Assembly (NCBI RefSeq): GCF_000938265.1
Contig: NZ_JYFC01000010.1
Location: forward strand, 1 to 64,000
Source of the DNA: Agreia bicolorata
GTDB lineage: Bacteria > Actinomycetota > Actinomycetes > Actinomycetales > Microbacteriaceae
Length of the DNA: 64,000 bases
Direction of reading: 5' to 3'
Below the pieces are notes generated by a model, which did not search any database, had not been told where the DNA came from, and was given only the letters and a program-made list of their open reading frames with translations. Positions 24,920 to 33,322 of the stretch are shown one piece after another (position 1 is the first letter of the stretch; each line of letters starts with the position of its first letter). The position numbers and the translations under genes are program-made.

Positions 24920-26430
24920 CGATGGGCCTCTCTCGTGATGGTCGAACTCTTCTGGGTTGCGGCAGTGCAGTCGCCGATGGCGGCGTCGACGCCGTGTCGC
25001 ACGATGGTGTCGATGAGTTCGCCGACCCGTGCAACGAAGACGGGCTTCTCCGCCAGTTCCTGCCCGAACAGCTTCAGGTCGGAGATCACCCGGCTGGCAA
25101 TCTCGACGCCATTCCTGGCCGAAGCCGCGATGCCGGCGAGTTTCTCGCGGGCCGGATCGATCATGGCGCGCGCGTGGGGTCCGGGATCGAAGCCTGATAT
25201 GGGAGCGATGCATGACAGATAGGCCGCCACGGTGAGGGCGATCATATGCGGCACTTCTCCGCGATCGAGGCTCAGAAGGGCGGGGCCAGGGATTCGCTGG
25301 CCCAGCTTGACCGAGCCATCGGTACCCACCTGGGCGGTGCGATGGCCGAGGGCGCTGTTCGCCCAGCGATCGAAGAGCTGGCTCTCGTACTGCCGAAGGT
25401 CTATGCCCGTTGGGGCCTCGACGAAGGGCTCGAACTCTCGACGAAGGATCAGCCGGGCCGACTCCTCGATGTTCGGCATCTCGATCGACTCGGCGATCAA
25501 TGAGGCTCCGCGCAGAGCGCCGAGATAGGCGATCAGAGAATGCGTGCCGTTGAGGAGGCGAACTTTCATCTGCTCGTAGCGGCCGACCTCATCGGTGAAG
25601 ACTGCCCCGCCTGCTTCCCAGGAAGGTCGCCCTGCGGCGAAACGATCCTCGATCGCCCACATGGAGAAGGGCTCGGCCGGAACCGGAACCTCGTCCCAGA
25701 GGCCCTGCTGAGCCGCCGTCGCTTCGCGAAGCTGGGCCGTCGTGGCCGGAACGATGCGATCGACCATGCTCGAAGGAAAGGCCACCGCCTGATCGAGGTA
25801 GGCGAGGGCCTCGTCGCCTTCGGTGCCGGGCAGGGCACTGAGGAACTCGCGCACGAGTCGCTCCGTGTGCGCGCCGTTCTCGCTCAGATTGTCGCAACTC
25901 AAAATCGTCAGCGGTGCGCCGGAACGGCCGGCGCGCAGCTGCACGCCCCGCGCAAGCTGGCCGATGGGAGTCTGCGGGTGACTGCCGCTGAGATCCGCGA
26001 CGATCCCGGCATCTGCCAGATCGAGATGGCCCGTCACCGGCGAATAGCTGTAGCCGTTCTCGGTGACGGTGAGAGTCACGACCCGGATGGCGGGATCGGC
26101 GAGTGACTCGGCAACCCGTGCCGGTTCTTCGGCAGCGACGAAGACGTCGGTGTGAGCACCGGGGACCCTCAGAGCCGTGCCCCTCGGGGAGATTTCGGCG
26201 ACCGTATAGAGGAGATCCTGGGCGCGCATGGCGTCGACGACGGATCGCGATCGAGAGGCGACGCCGACAATGCCCCAGTCGTCGTCGCCGGTGCGCAGCG
26301 CTGCCGCCGTGTAGACCGCCTGATGCGCTCGGTGAAAACTGCCGAGGCCGAGGTGGAGCACACCGGCGGACCGGGGAGATGCGATGCGCTGCGTGTTCGC
26401 GGCGCCCAGTCTGGGCAGCGCGCTACTCAT
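24916..26430 (-). CDS. uxuB: Mannitol-dehydrogenase-family fructuronate reductase
   Basis: A 504-residue NAD-dependent polyol/uronate dehydrogenase. The N-terminal dinucleotide site is LHLGLGSFHRAHQAVY near residue 25. VTLTVTENGYSYSP and LTILSCDNLSENG follow, and the C-terminal domain carries the catalytic KVRLLNGTHSLIAYLG. This is the form shared by mannitol dehydrogenase and D-mannonate oxidoreductase (fructuronate reductase). Beside ManD, fructuronate to mannonate is the sensible reaction. First gene of the operon, divergent from the LacI regulator. Start ATG 26430 follows a GGGGAG stretch; 26493 would add 21 residues across the promoter. A role as mannitol dehydrogenase is the main alternative. 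Confidence 0.8.
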   Translation of the reverse strand: MSSALPRLGAANTQRIASPRSAGVLHLGLGSFHRAHQAVYTAAALRTGDDDWGIVGVASRSRSVVDAMRAQDLLYTVAEISPRGTALRVPGAHTDVFVAAEEPARVAESLADPAIRVVTLTVTENGYSYSPVTGHLDLADAGIVADLSGSHPQTPIGQLARGVQLRAGRSGAPLTILSCDNLSENGAHTERLVREFLSALPGTEGDEALAYLDQAVAFPSSMVDRIVPATTAQLREATAAQQGLWDEVPVPAEPFSMWAIEDRFAAGRPSWEAGGAVFTDEVGRYEQMKVRLLNGTHSLIAYLGALRGASLIAESIEMPNIEESARLILRREFEPFVEAPTGIDLRQYESQLFDRWANSALGHRTAQVGTDGSVKLGQRIPGPALLSLDRGEVPHMIALTVAAYLSCIAPISGFDPGPHARAMIDPAREKLAGIAASARNGVEIASRVISDLKLFGQELAEKPVFVARVGELIDTIVRHGVDAAIGDCTAATQKSSTITREAHR

Positions 26431-26503
26431 GGAACACTCCCCGGGGGTGGAGCGCCGTGGAACCGAGATCCGCATCGATCGACATGGACACAATCATGAA
26501 GGT

Positions 26504-26513
26504 GTTGTACAAC
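26504..26513. promoter_or_regulatory. Candidate operator of the LacI regulator
   Basis: GTTGTACAAC is a perfect 10-bp palindrome in the 154-bp gap between the divergent uxuB and lacI-family genes, followed by CTTGTCAAG. Its central position suits control of both promoters. A second, weaker symmetric site, TCATG-CAT-CATGA, lies about 30 bp nearer the regulator gene. Confidence 0.45.
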
Positions 26514-26584
26514 CTTGTCAAGTTTTTTCATTCGAATGTCATGCATCATGATTGACTGAGCACCCAGTCGACAAAGGAAGAAAC

Positions 26585-27553
26585 GTGACAGCCACCCTGA
26601 CAGACGTCGCACGTCTAGCGGGAGTATCCCTCGCGACCGCATCGCGCGCTTTCGGAGAGCCTGATCGCCTCGCAGCCGCGACACGCGAACGAGTGCTGCG
26701 GGCTGCCGCAGAACTGGGCTACACGGCCAGCAGCGTCGGGTCAGGAGAGAAGACCTTCGGCGTGATCGTGCCGGATGTGTCGAGTCCGGTGTACGCGAAG
26801 CTCCTGAAGGGCATCCATGCCCAGGCTTGGGAGGGACGCCATCGACCGGTGCTGTTCGATACAGACGAAGATCTCCACCGCGAACGCGAGCAGATCGTCT
26901 TGGCGCGAAAACTCAACGGCATTCTCCTGTGCTCGCCACGGCTGCCAGACGACGAAATACGCCGGCTTGTGGGCACCACCCCGACGGTTGTCGTCAACCG
27001 CATCATCGATGGATTGCCCGGCGTGGTCGTCGACACATCGAACGGGCCACGGCAGGCAGTCGAACACCTCGTAGCTCTCGGTCACCGCCACATCGCCTAC
27101 GCATCTGGGCCCCGACTTTCCTGGGCGGATTCCCGACGCCACGACGCCATCGCCGCCGCCTGCACTGCGATGGACGTGAGGTTCACTCCCCTCAACCACC
27201 AGAGCGCGTCGATCCAGGGCGGCCTGGCGGCCGCAGCCACCGTCGTCGCAAGCGGCGCGACGGCGGTCATCGCGTACAACGACCTCGTAGCCCTGGGCAT
27301 CGATTCGGGCATGGCCCAGCTCGACAAGCACTGCCCCGACGACATCAGCATCATCGGCATGGACGACATCGAGCTGGCGTCGGTCCGCCAGCCGGGCCTC
27401 ACCACCGTCAGACTCGCCATCGACCGTTGCGGATCGCTCGGAGTAGAGGTCTTGCTCAAGACGATGGCAGGCGAAGACACTCCGGCCGTTGCCACCCTCG
27501 ATTCCCAACTCATCGTGCGCGGCTCGACCGCTCCGCCACGAACCGGCGACTGA
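26585..27553 (+). CDS. LacI-family transcriptional regulator
   Basis: A 322-residue repressor. The N-terminal headpiece is textbook LacI (LTDVARLAGVSLATASRAF, hinge region RVLRAAAELGYTAS). The periplasmic-binding-like domain starts at FGVIVPDVSSPVYAKLLKGI and has the usual ligand-pocket stretch RHIAYASGP and DDISIIGMDDIELA. GTG 26585 is the start, with AAGGAAG eight bases upstream; ATG 26552 would add eleven residues before the headpiece. It is divergent from the acid-sugar operon and most likely represses it until an intermediate of the pathway binds. Confidence 0.9.
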   Translation: MTATLTDVARLAGVSLATASRAFGEPDRLAAATRERVLRAAAELGYTASSVGSGEKTFGVIVPDVSSPVYAKLLKGIHAQAWEGRHRPVLFDTDEDLHREREQIVLARKLNGILLCSPRLPDDEIRRLVGTTPTVVVNRIIDGLPGVVVDTSNGPRQAVEHLVALGHRHIAYASGPRLSWADSRRHDAIAAACTAMDVRFTPLNHQSASIQGGLAAAATVVASGATAVIAYNDLVALGIDSGMAQLDKHCPDDISIIGMDDIELASVRQPGLTTVRLAIDRCGSLGVEVLLKTMAGEDTPAVATLDSQLIVRGSTAPPRTGD

Positions 27554-27566
27554 CCAGATCATCGCC

Positions 27567-29204
27567 GTGACGACCGATACCGAGATCGCCACCGTAGCCC
27601 GGGATGCCTTCGGCTGGGCCCGTCTGCGTGAAGGCCAGATCGAGGCGGTGCGGGCTCCGATATTCGGTCGGGACGTGCTCGCGGTGATGCCCACGGGCTA
27701 CGGAAAATCGGCCGTCTACCAGCTCGCCGGCACGTTGCTCGGCGGAGTCACGGTCGTGGTCTCGCCACTCATCGCTCTGCAAGACGATCAGGTGCGCTCG
27801 CTTCGTGAGGTGCACGGGCGCACCGCGGTCGCCATCAATTCGTCACTCTCCGACCGGGAGACCGAATCGGCATGGATGGAGGTCGGGGGCGGCGAGCAGT
27901 GCTTCGTCTTTCTCTCGCCCGAGCAACTCGCCAAACCGTCCGTGGTCTCCCGCCTCGCGGCGCTCGGTGTCAGCCTGTTCACCGTCGATGAGGCGCACTG
28001 CGTGTCGTCGTGGGGGCACGATTTCCGCCCCGACTACCTGGCGCTCGGCGAGATCATCGAGCAGCTCGGGCATCCGCCGGTCGTCGCTCTGACCGCCACC
28101 GGATCGGGCCCCGTGCGCACAGACATCGTCGAGCGCCTCGGGCTGCGCGACCCTCTCGTTCTCGCCCGGGGCTTCGACCGGCCCAACATCAGGCTCGAGG
28201 TCGAACGTCACGAGAGCGAAGACGGCAAACGTCGCGCCGTCATGCGGCAGGTCATGGATGCGACAGGTCCCGGCCTCGTGTACGTCGCGACCCGCGCCGA
28301 CGCAGAACGATACGCCGACGCGTTGCAGGCCCAAGGCATCCGGGCCGATGCGTATCACGCGGGGCTGCCCGACGCGCATCGGGAGGACGTGCACAACCGC
28401 TTCACCGACGGCACGCTCGATGTCGTGGTCGCGACGAGTGCCTTCGGCATGGGCATCGACAAACCCGATGTGCGTTTCGTGGTGCACGAGGCGGTCACCG
28501 ACTCCATAGACAGCTACTACCAAGAGGTTGGACGAGCGGGCCGGGATGGGATGGGCTCGCTGGCCACGCTGCACTACCGGGCTGAAGACCTCGGCCTGCG
28601 CACGTTCTTCGCATCAGGGGTGCCGTCGAAGGAATCGATCGCTCGCCTCTATGCAGCAGTCAAGAAGTCACCGTCGATCTCGCTCGCCGACCTGGCGAAC
28701 CGACTCGACCTGTCTGCACGCACGTGCCGCGGTCTGGTCAATCTGCTCGAGGAGGCCGAGCTGCTCACCTCGACCACAGCCGGACTCAGCGCCGTCGGTC
28801 GCCGCTCCCCCGCCACAGCAGCGCGCATCGCGGTGCAGCAGGCCGAGGCACAGCACCGCGTCGAGAAGTCTCGGGTGCAGATGGTTCGCGGCTACGCGGA
28901 GACTCTCGAATGCCGCCGCATCTTTCTGCTGGGCTACTTCGGCGAAGACCTGCCGAGCCCCTGCGGCAACTGCGACACCTGCAGCGATGGAATCGCCTAT
29001 GAGGAGTTCACCCGCGAGCACCGCGACGATGCGCCGGCAACCTTCGCCATCGACGCCCGCGTGAAGCACACGAAGTGGGGCGCAGGCGTCGTGATGCGCG
29101 TCGAAGACGACCGCATCACCGTGTTCTTCGACGACGAAGGCTACAAGGTGCTCTCAGTCGAGGCAGTACAGCAGAATCGACTGCTCACCCTGTTGCCCGC
29201 TTGA
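27567..29204 (+). CDS. RecQ-family ATP-dependent DNA helicase
   Basis: A 545-residue superfamily 2 helicase. Motif I is MPTGYGKSAVYQLAG, motif II VDEAHCVSSWGHDFRPDY, motif III ALTATG and motif VI QEVGRAGRDG. The RecQ zinc-binding region is CRRIFLLGYFGEDLPSPCGNCDTC with four cysteines. There is no HRDC domain; instead the last 60 residues (DARVKHTKWGAGVVMRVEDD ... YKVLSVEAV) resemble the small Tudor-like DUF3553 domain also found at the end of UvrD/PcrA helicases. It would act in recombination and repair. The GTG start lies 13 bp after the LacI stop, but a shared function is not implied. Confidence 0.9.
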   Translation: MTTDTEIATVARDAFGWARLREGQIEAVRAPIFGRDVLAVMPTGYGKSAVYQLAGTLLGGVTVVVSPLIALQDDQVRSLREVHGRTAVAINSSLSDRETESAWMEVGGGEQCFVFLSPEQLAKPSVVSRLAALGVSLFTVDEAHCVSSWGHDFRPDYLALGEIIEQLGHPPVVALTATGSGPVRTDIVERLGLRDPLVLARGFDRPNIRLEVERHESEDGKRRAVMRQVMDATGPGLVYVATRADAERYADALQAQGIRADAYHAGLPDAHREDVHNRFTDGTLDVVVATSAFGMGIDKPDVRFVVHEAVTDSIDSYYQEVGRAGRDGMGSLATLHYRAEDLGLRTFFASGVPSKESIARLYAAVKKSPSISLADLANRLDLSARTCRGLVNLLEEAELLTSTTAGLSAVGRRSPATAARIAVQQAEAQHRVEKSRVQMVRGYAETLECRRIFLLGYFGEDLPSPCGNCDTCSDGIAYEEFTREHRDDAPATFAIDARVKHTKWGAGVVMRVEDDRITVFFDDEGYKVLSVEAVQQNRLLTLLPA

Positions 29205-29228
29205 CCTGAGGGAGCAGCCAGACGCCGC

Positions 29229-29885
29229 TCAGTTGGTGACGTAACTCTGGGTGCGCTCGAGAAAATCCTCTAGGTACCCGATGGCCAGACGCGTGCACTC
29301 GTCGATGAAGAACTGATCGCCCCTTGGATCGGTCTCGAAGGCCTTTGCCGTAAGAGTGTCGACGATCTCGATCACCACCTCGACATGCTTCAGCAGATCA
29401 GGCCGCTTGCGCGATACCTCGAATCGCTCGAAGAACAGTTCTCCGAGTTGATGGGCGAGCACCGTGCGATTGCTGTCGGTGTTGTCGATGAGGTTGCGGT
29501 CGATGGCATCGCCCAGCCGCAGCCAGCGGAACCCCGGCTCGGTCTTGTACAGCTCGCAATATGCCAGAATGACTCGACCGAGCAGCTCTTGCCACTCGGC
29601 GTCTCTGCTCTCGAGAGCATCGTGCGATGCCTGCATCAGGCGCGTGAGGTTGCGCGTGGCGAGCGCGGCCGCGATCGCGGTCATTCCGTCGAAGTAGCGA
29701 TAGATTCCCGGGCCGGACATGCCTACCCGCTTGGCGATGAGCGTCGGCGAAACATTGCCGTACCCCACCTCGTCTATCAGGGCGGCGGTGGCGTCGAGGA
29801 TCGATTCGATTCGCTGGGCACTGCGATCCTGACGCGGGCTGCGTCGCAGGGCGGCACGCGCGATATCGACGGTTTCATGAGACAT
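29229..29885 (-). CDS. TetR-family transcriptional regulator
   Basis: A 218-residue regulator with a TetR helix-turn-helix at about residues 20-65 (RIESILDATAALIDEVGYGNV, then MSGPGIYRYFDGMTAIAAAL). The C-terminal ligand domain (LGRVILAYCELYKTEPGFRWLRLGD) is of the TetR_C type that senses small hydrophobic compounds. Start ATG 29885 (MSHET); a GTG four codons upstream is also possible. The stretch ACTATGTAGT just upstream has 4-bp inverted arms and may be part of its own operator. It converges on recQ; no target gene is obvious. Confidence 0.8.
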   Translation of the reverse strand: MSHETVDIARAALRRSPRQDRSAQRIESILDATAALIDEVGYGNVSPTLIAKRVGMSGPGIYRYFDGMTAIAAALATRNLTRLMQASHDALESRDAEWQELLGRVILAYCELYKTEPGFRWLRLGDAIDRNLIDNTDSNRTVLAHQLGELFFERFEVSRKRPDLLKHVEVVIEIVDTLTAKAFETDPRGDQFFIDECTRLAIGYLEDFLERTQSYVTN

Positions 29886-30048
29886 AGGGCACAACACTAC
29901 ATAGTTTTCCTGACCCTCAAAGTGGGGTGTTCACAGCGAGCATTCAGCCGGCCGCCTTCACCGAGCGGCAGCGCGCCACCGATACCCCTCCGAGACCGGA
30001 TGCGCCACCCCCGTCAACGTGTCGGCCGCCACCCGTAGCGTGGGGGAT

Positions 30049-30174
30049 ATGTCAGACATCCAGAACAACGACGCGTCCGTCGAACCGGCAACGCCGTCGA
30101 TCACACAGAACGATTCGTCCCCCATTAATGAACCCGAAGACCCTGAAGAAAAGGCCACCGGCCGCGGCCAGTAG
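30049..30174 (+). CDS. Small acidic hydrophilic protein (41 residues)
   Basis: A 41-residue ORF starting MSDIQNNDASVEPATP and ending EEKATGRGQ, with a GGGGG stretch directly before the ATG as ribosome-binding site. It is rich in Asp, Glu, Asn and Pro, has no hydrophobic segment and is probably disordered. Codons end mostly in G or C, like real genes here. It sits alone between the TetR and Gfo/Idh/MocA genes, both transcribed the other way. No function can be assigned. Confidence 0.5.
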   Translation: MSDIQNNDASVEPATPSITQNDSSPINEPEDPEEKATGRGQ

Positions 30175-30194
30175 GCAACCAGCGACGCCGCCCG

Positions 30195-31271
30195 CTATGC
30201 GCCCGTGATCTCGTACGAGCCGGCGGCGGTGTGGATCTGCTCGATGATCTCGAGCGACCGCAGCGACTCGCGGGGGTCGACGGGCATCGGCCCGCCATGC
30301 AGCAGCGATTCGGCGAGCAGCTCGTAGAAAGTGGCGTACTTTCCCGCCTGGGTGGGCAGGGCGAGCACGTCGCCGTCGACGCCGAGCAGCCCCCAACGCT
30401 CTTCGCCGTAGACACCGAACCCGTCGTCGGTGGGCAGTGCACCGTCGCGCAGTTGAGTCTCCTGCGGATCAAGCCCCCAGCTCGTGTAGGCAGAGGTCGA
30501 ACCCAGCACGTGGAATCGGGGACCCACCTGCGCAGCCATGCCGTTCATCCAGAGCTGGGTGTGCACGCCGGATGAATGCCTGAGGAGAACGGTGGTGTCG
30601 TCGTCGGCGACGCCGCCCTCGCGCCGGGTGATCACTTCGGCGTGAATCTCCTCGACATCTCCGAAGAGCTGCAGCGCCTGATCGAGAAGGTGCACGCCGA
30701 GGTCGTAGAGGATTCCGCCGCCCTCCGACGCTGTGGCCTCCGCCTTCCACGACTTCGCCTGCACAGGCTTCCACCACTCGAAGCGCGACTCGAAGCGTCG
30801 AACCTCGCCGAGCTGGCCGGCGTCGAGCAGCGAGGCCAGAGTCAGGAAGTCGCCATCCCACCGGCGGTTCTGAAAGACGGTGAACGGCAGGCCGAGCCGC
30901 TCTGCCTTCTCGATGAGAGCCAGGCCCTCGGCGCTGGTGACGGCGAACGGCTTGTCGACCACAACGGCGACCCCGGCATCCAATGCTCTGTCGGCCAGAG
31001 CGGCATGGGTGCCCGACGGCGAACCGATCACCACGAGATCGAGCTGCCCTCGCGTCGCGCGCTCGAACAGCTCGTCGACGGTGTCGACGATGACGGCGGC
31101 CGGATGCAGGTGCGCGGCCTCGGCTGCACGCTCGGCATTCGACGTGACGATAACCGACACCTCGAAGTCGGGATTCGTGGCGAGGAACGGCGCATGAAAC
31201 ACCCGCCCGGAGAGGCCGAAGCCGATGATTCCGGCGCGGATGGGACGGGAGAAGGGCATGGCGGAGGGCAT
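30195..31271 (-). CDS. Gfo/Idh/MocA-family oxidoreductase
   Basis: A 358-residue NAD(P)-dependent dehydrogenase. The Rossmann motif GIIGFGLSGRVFHAPFL lies at the start, the catalytic-lysine motif VVVDKPFAVT near residue 105, and the C-terminal domain has GGILYDLGVHLLDQALQLFG. The family acts on sugars, inositols and related polyols; the specific substrate cannot be read from sequence. It stands alone with no sugar genes beside it. The N-terminus could begin at ATG 31271 or 31259. Confidence 0.85.
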   Translation of the reverse strand: MPSAMPFSRPIRAGIIGFGLSGRVFHAPFLATNPDFEVSVIVTSNAERAAEAAHLHPAAVIVDTVDELFERATRGQLDLVVIGSPSGTHAALADRALDAGVAVVVDKPFAVTSAEGLALIEKAERLGLPFTVFQNRRWDGDFLTLASLLDAGQLGEVRRFESRFEWWKPVQAKSWKAEATASEGGGILYDLGVHLLDQALQLFGDVEEIHAEVITRREGGVADDDTTVLLRHSSGVHTQLWMNGMAAQVGPRFHVLGSTSAYTSWGLDPQETQLRDGALPTDDGFGVYGEERWGLLGVDGDVLALPTQAGKYATFYELLAESLLHGGPMPVDPRESLRSLEIIEQIHTAAGSYEITGA

Positions 31272-31376
31272 GATCCGAGGCTATCGGCACCAGCTGGCGG
31301 CAATCGATAGAAAACCGGCAGTAACACTCGTCAGTCTCGCTGTACACCGGCGATCCACGCCGCAAGAATCGGCAGC

Positions 31377-31997
31377 ATGACCGAGTCACGCACCGCCTTT
31401 CTTATTCTGCACGGATGGCAGAACGAGCGACCGCCCGAGCATTGGCAGCACCGCACGGCTCTCGCTCTGCGCGAGCGGGGCTGCCTTGTCGAGTACCCAC
31501 AGCTGCCATCGCCGCACGCGCCGCACGTCGACGAGTGGTCGGCCTCGGTTCGGGATGCCCTGGGCCGGCTCCACGACAGCGGGCGCGTCGACGACGTGAT
31601 CGTCATCGCCCACAGCCTGTCGACTCTGCTGTGGCTGGGCGCGAGACCGGACTCGGCACTCGCCGTGTCACGCGTCCTCCTCGTGGCGCCGCCGTCCGTT
31701 CAAGTGGTCGAGGGCTTCGACGAGATCGCGGCGTTCGGCTCCCTGCCTCTCGCAATCTCTCCGCTCGACATCGGGCGCATCACTCTTGTCGCCAGCGACG
31801 ACGACCCGTTCAACCCAGACGGCGCCCTGGCGGAGTTCGGTGTGCCCCTCGGCATTCCGACGACGATCCTGCCGGGTCAAGGTCACTTCACGATCGACTC
31901 CGGATATGGCGAGTGGCCGTCGCTGCTCGACTGGTGTGCAGACCCGGGCGCGAGCATCCGGAGCGGCGCTACCCCGACCGCGCGACGAGGGCGTTGA
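31377..31997 (+). CDS. RBBP9/YdeN-type serine hydrolase
   Basis: A 206-residue alpha/beta hydrolase of the small RBBP9/YdeN group. The N-terminal strand and oxyanion region is FLILHGWQNERPPEHWQHR, the nucleophile lies in VIVIAHSLSTLLWLG, the aspartate in ASDDDPFNP and the histidine in LPGQGHFTIDSGYGEWP. All three catalytic residues are therefore present. Family members are poorly characterised serine hydrolases. It starts divergently from the Gfo/Idh/MocA gene, 105 bp away. Confidence 0.8.
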   Translation: MTESRTAFLILHGWQNERPPEHWQHRTALALRERGCLVEYPQLPSPHAPHVDEWSASVRDALGRLHDSGRVDDVIVIAHSLSTLLWLGARPDSALAVSRVLLVAPPSVQVVEGFDEIAAFGSLPLAISPLDIGRITLVASDDDPFNPDGALAEFGVPLGIPTTILPGQGHFTIDSGYGEWPSLLDWCADPGASIRSGATPTARRGR

Positions 31998-32229
31998 GCA
32001 CACATTCCGGTGACATTAACTCGTGAGCCGACTTATGTAGCCGACATCTTGCACGTGCGCCAAAACATGCGGATCGAAGCGCTCACCCAACCTCGATCCG
32101 GTGCCACACGGGCGACGTGAACGCACCGATTCGTCGTGAAATCTTCCCCACCCGAAATATTTGACCCCCTTTACCGGGCGCCTACGACGTGCCTACATTG
32201 GGGGCACTCAGCCGTTGGGGGTGATTGAT

Positions 32230-33213
32230 GTGGATGCCATCGAAGAGCACCGACCCGTCAATCGACTGCGGCTTCTTCTGCTCGGCGGGCTCGTCGGCGC
32301 GGGCTTCGTCGTCGGCGGCATCTTGTTGTCAGCCGCTCCCGCCCACGCTGATGGGGGCCTCCTCGACGGCGTTGGAGACGTCGTCTCCGGGGTGACTCAG
32401 CCCATGAGCCAGATCGTCGACTCGGCCGTTCAGCCCGTCGTACCGGTTGTCGAGACCGTCACCTCGATTGTTCCGGAACCGGTCGCCGAGGTCGCTCAAC
32501 CCGTGGTTCAGCCGGTCGTAGAAGACATCGTGGTGCCCGTCGTCGAGGCGGTGCCCGAAGCTCCGGTGTCGGAGATCGTTCAGCCTGTCACCGACCTCGT
32601 CGACCCCGTCGTTGCAGCGGTTCCGGTGATCGGCGATGTTCTGGGATCCGCAGCGGGCGTCACGTCTCCTGTCACGACCGTTGTCGACAACGCTGTGGAG
32701 AGCGTCACAAGCACTGTCGTGACAGCCGCACCGACGCTCCCCGGAGCATCCGAGCCAATCGGCCCGGGCATCGACCCTTCCGTTCCCGGCCTCGATCTTC
32801 CCGGCTCTACTGTCGTTCCCGACTCCACCGTCGTGGGCGCTGGCGCGAACGACATCAGTTCGGTGCCTGTCGACGGCACAATCGCTCCACACTTCCGCGG
32901 CCCCGCCGCATCCGATCGCACCATTGGTCTCCCCACCCCGGGGCAGGCCGGTTCCGTCAGCTCTTCAACGCCTTCGCCCCCGGGTTCTCCTGCTCCTAAC
33001 GGGCCGTCGGAGGGTTCTCCTGTGGTCTTGCCCACTCCGTCTGGAAGTGGCGGCCAGGGAACGGGCGGCGGAGCCGGTTCCGGCGTGCCCGCGGCACTCG
33101 AATCCATTTCCGGCTCGCTCTTCGCGCAGGCCGCTCTCACCGTGCGCGCTCTCGCATCCGACGACACGCTTCCCGCTTCACCGACGTTCGACCTCGGTTC
33201 GACTCCTGACTGA
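32230..33213 (+). CDS. Secreted Val/Pro-rich low-complexity protein
   Basis: A 327-residue exported protein. After a basic n-region comes a hydrophobic stretch (LRLLLLGGLVGAGFVVGGILL) and a signal cleavage near APAHA. The mature N-terminal half is an irregular repeat of Val, Pro, Glu and Asp (VAEVAQPVVQPVVEDIVVPVV), and the second half is Pro/Ser/Gly-rich. There is no wall-sorting signal, so it may be released or held by interaction. GTG 32230 is favoured over GTG 32221 because it leaves room for the GGGG site. The preceding 230 bp (31998-32229) show no other gene. The chaplin-like gene follows 109 bp later and the two may work together at the surface. Confidence 0.7.
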   Translation: MDAIEEHRPVNRLRLLLLGGLVGAGFVVGGILLSAAPAHADGGLLDGVGDVVSGVTQPMSQIVDSAVQPVVPVVETVTSIVPEPVAEVAQPVVQPVVEDIVVPVVEAVPEAPVSEIVQPVTDLVDPVVAAVPVIGDVLGSAAGVTSPVTTVVDNAVESVTSTVVTAAPTLPGASEPIGPGIDPSVPGLDLPGSTVVPDSTVVGAGANDISSVPVDGTIAPHFRGPAASDRTIGLPTPGQAGSVSSSTPSPPGSPAPNGPSEGSPVVLPTPSGSGGQGTGGGAGSGVPAALESISGSLFAQAALTVRALASDDTLPASPTFDLGSTPD

Positions 33214-33322
33214 CTGAGTTCGCACCTGCCCGATCTCTGGGGCAGACACCGCGAACCATCTCCCCCGCCACCCGCGCGGCTGGAGCTCATCAGTCTCACC
33301 CATCTTTTGGAGTTGAATCATC

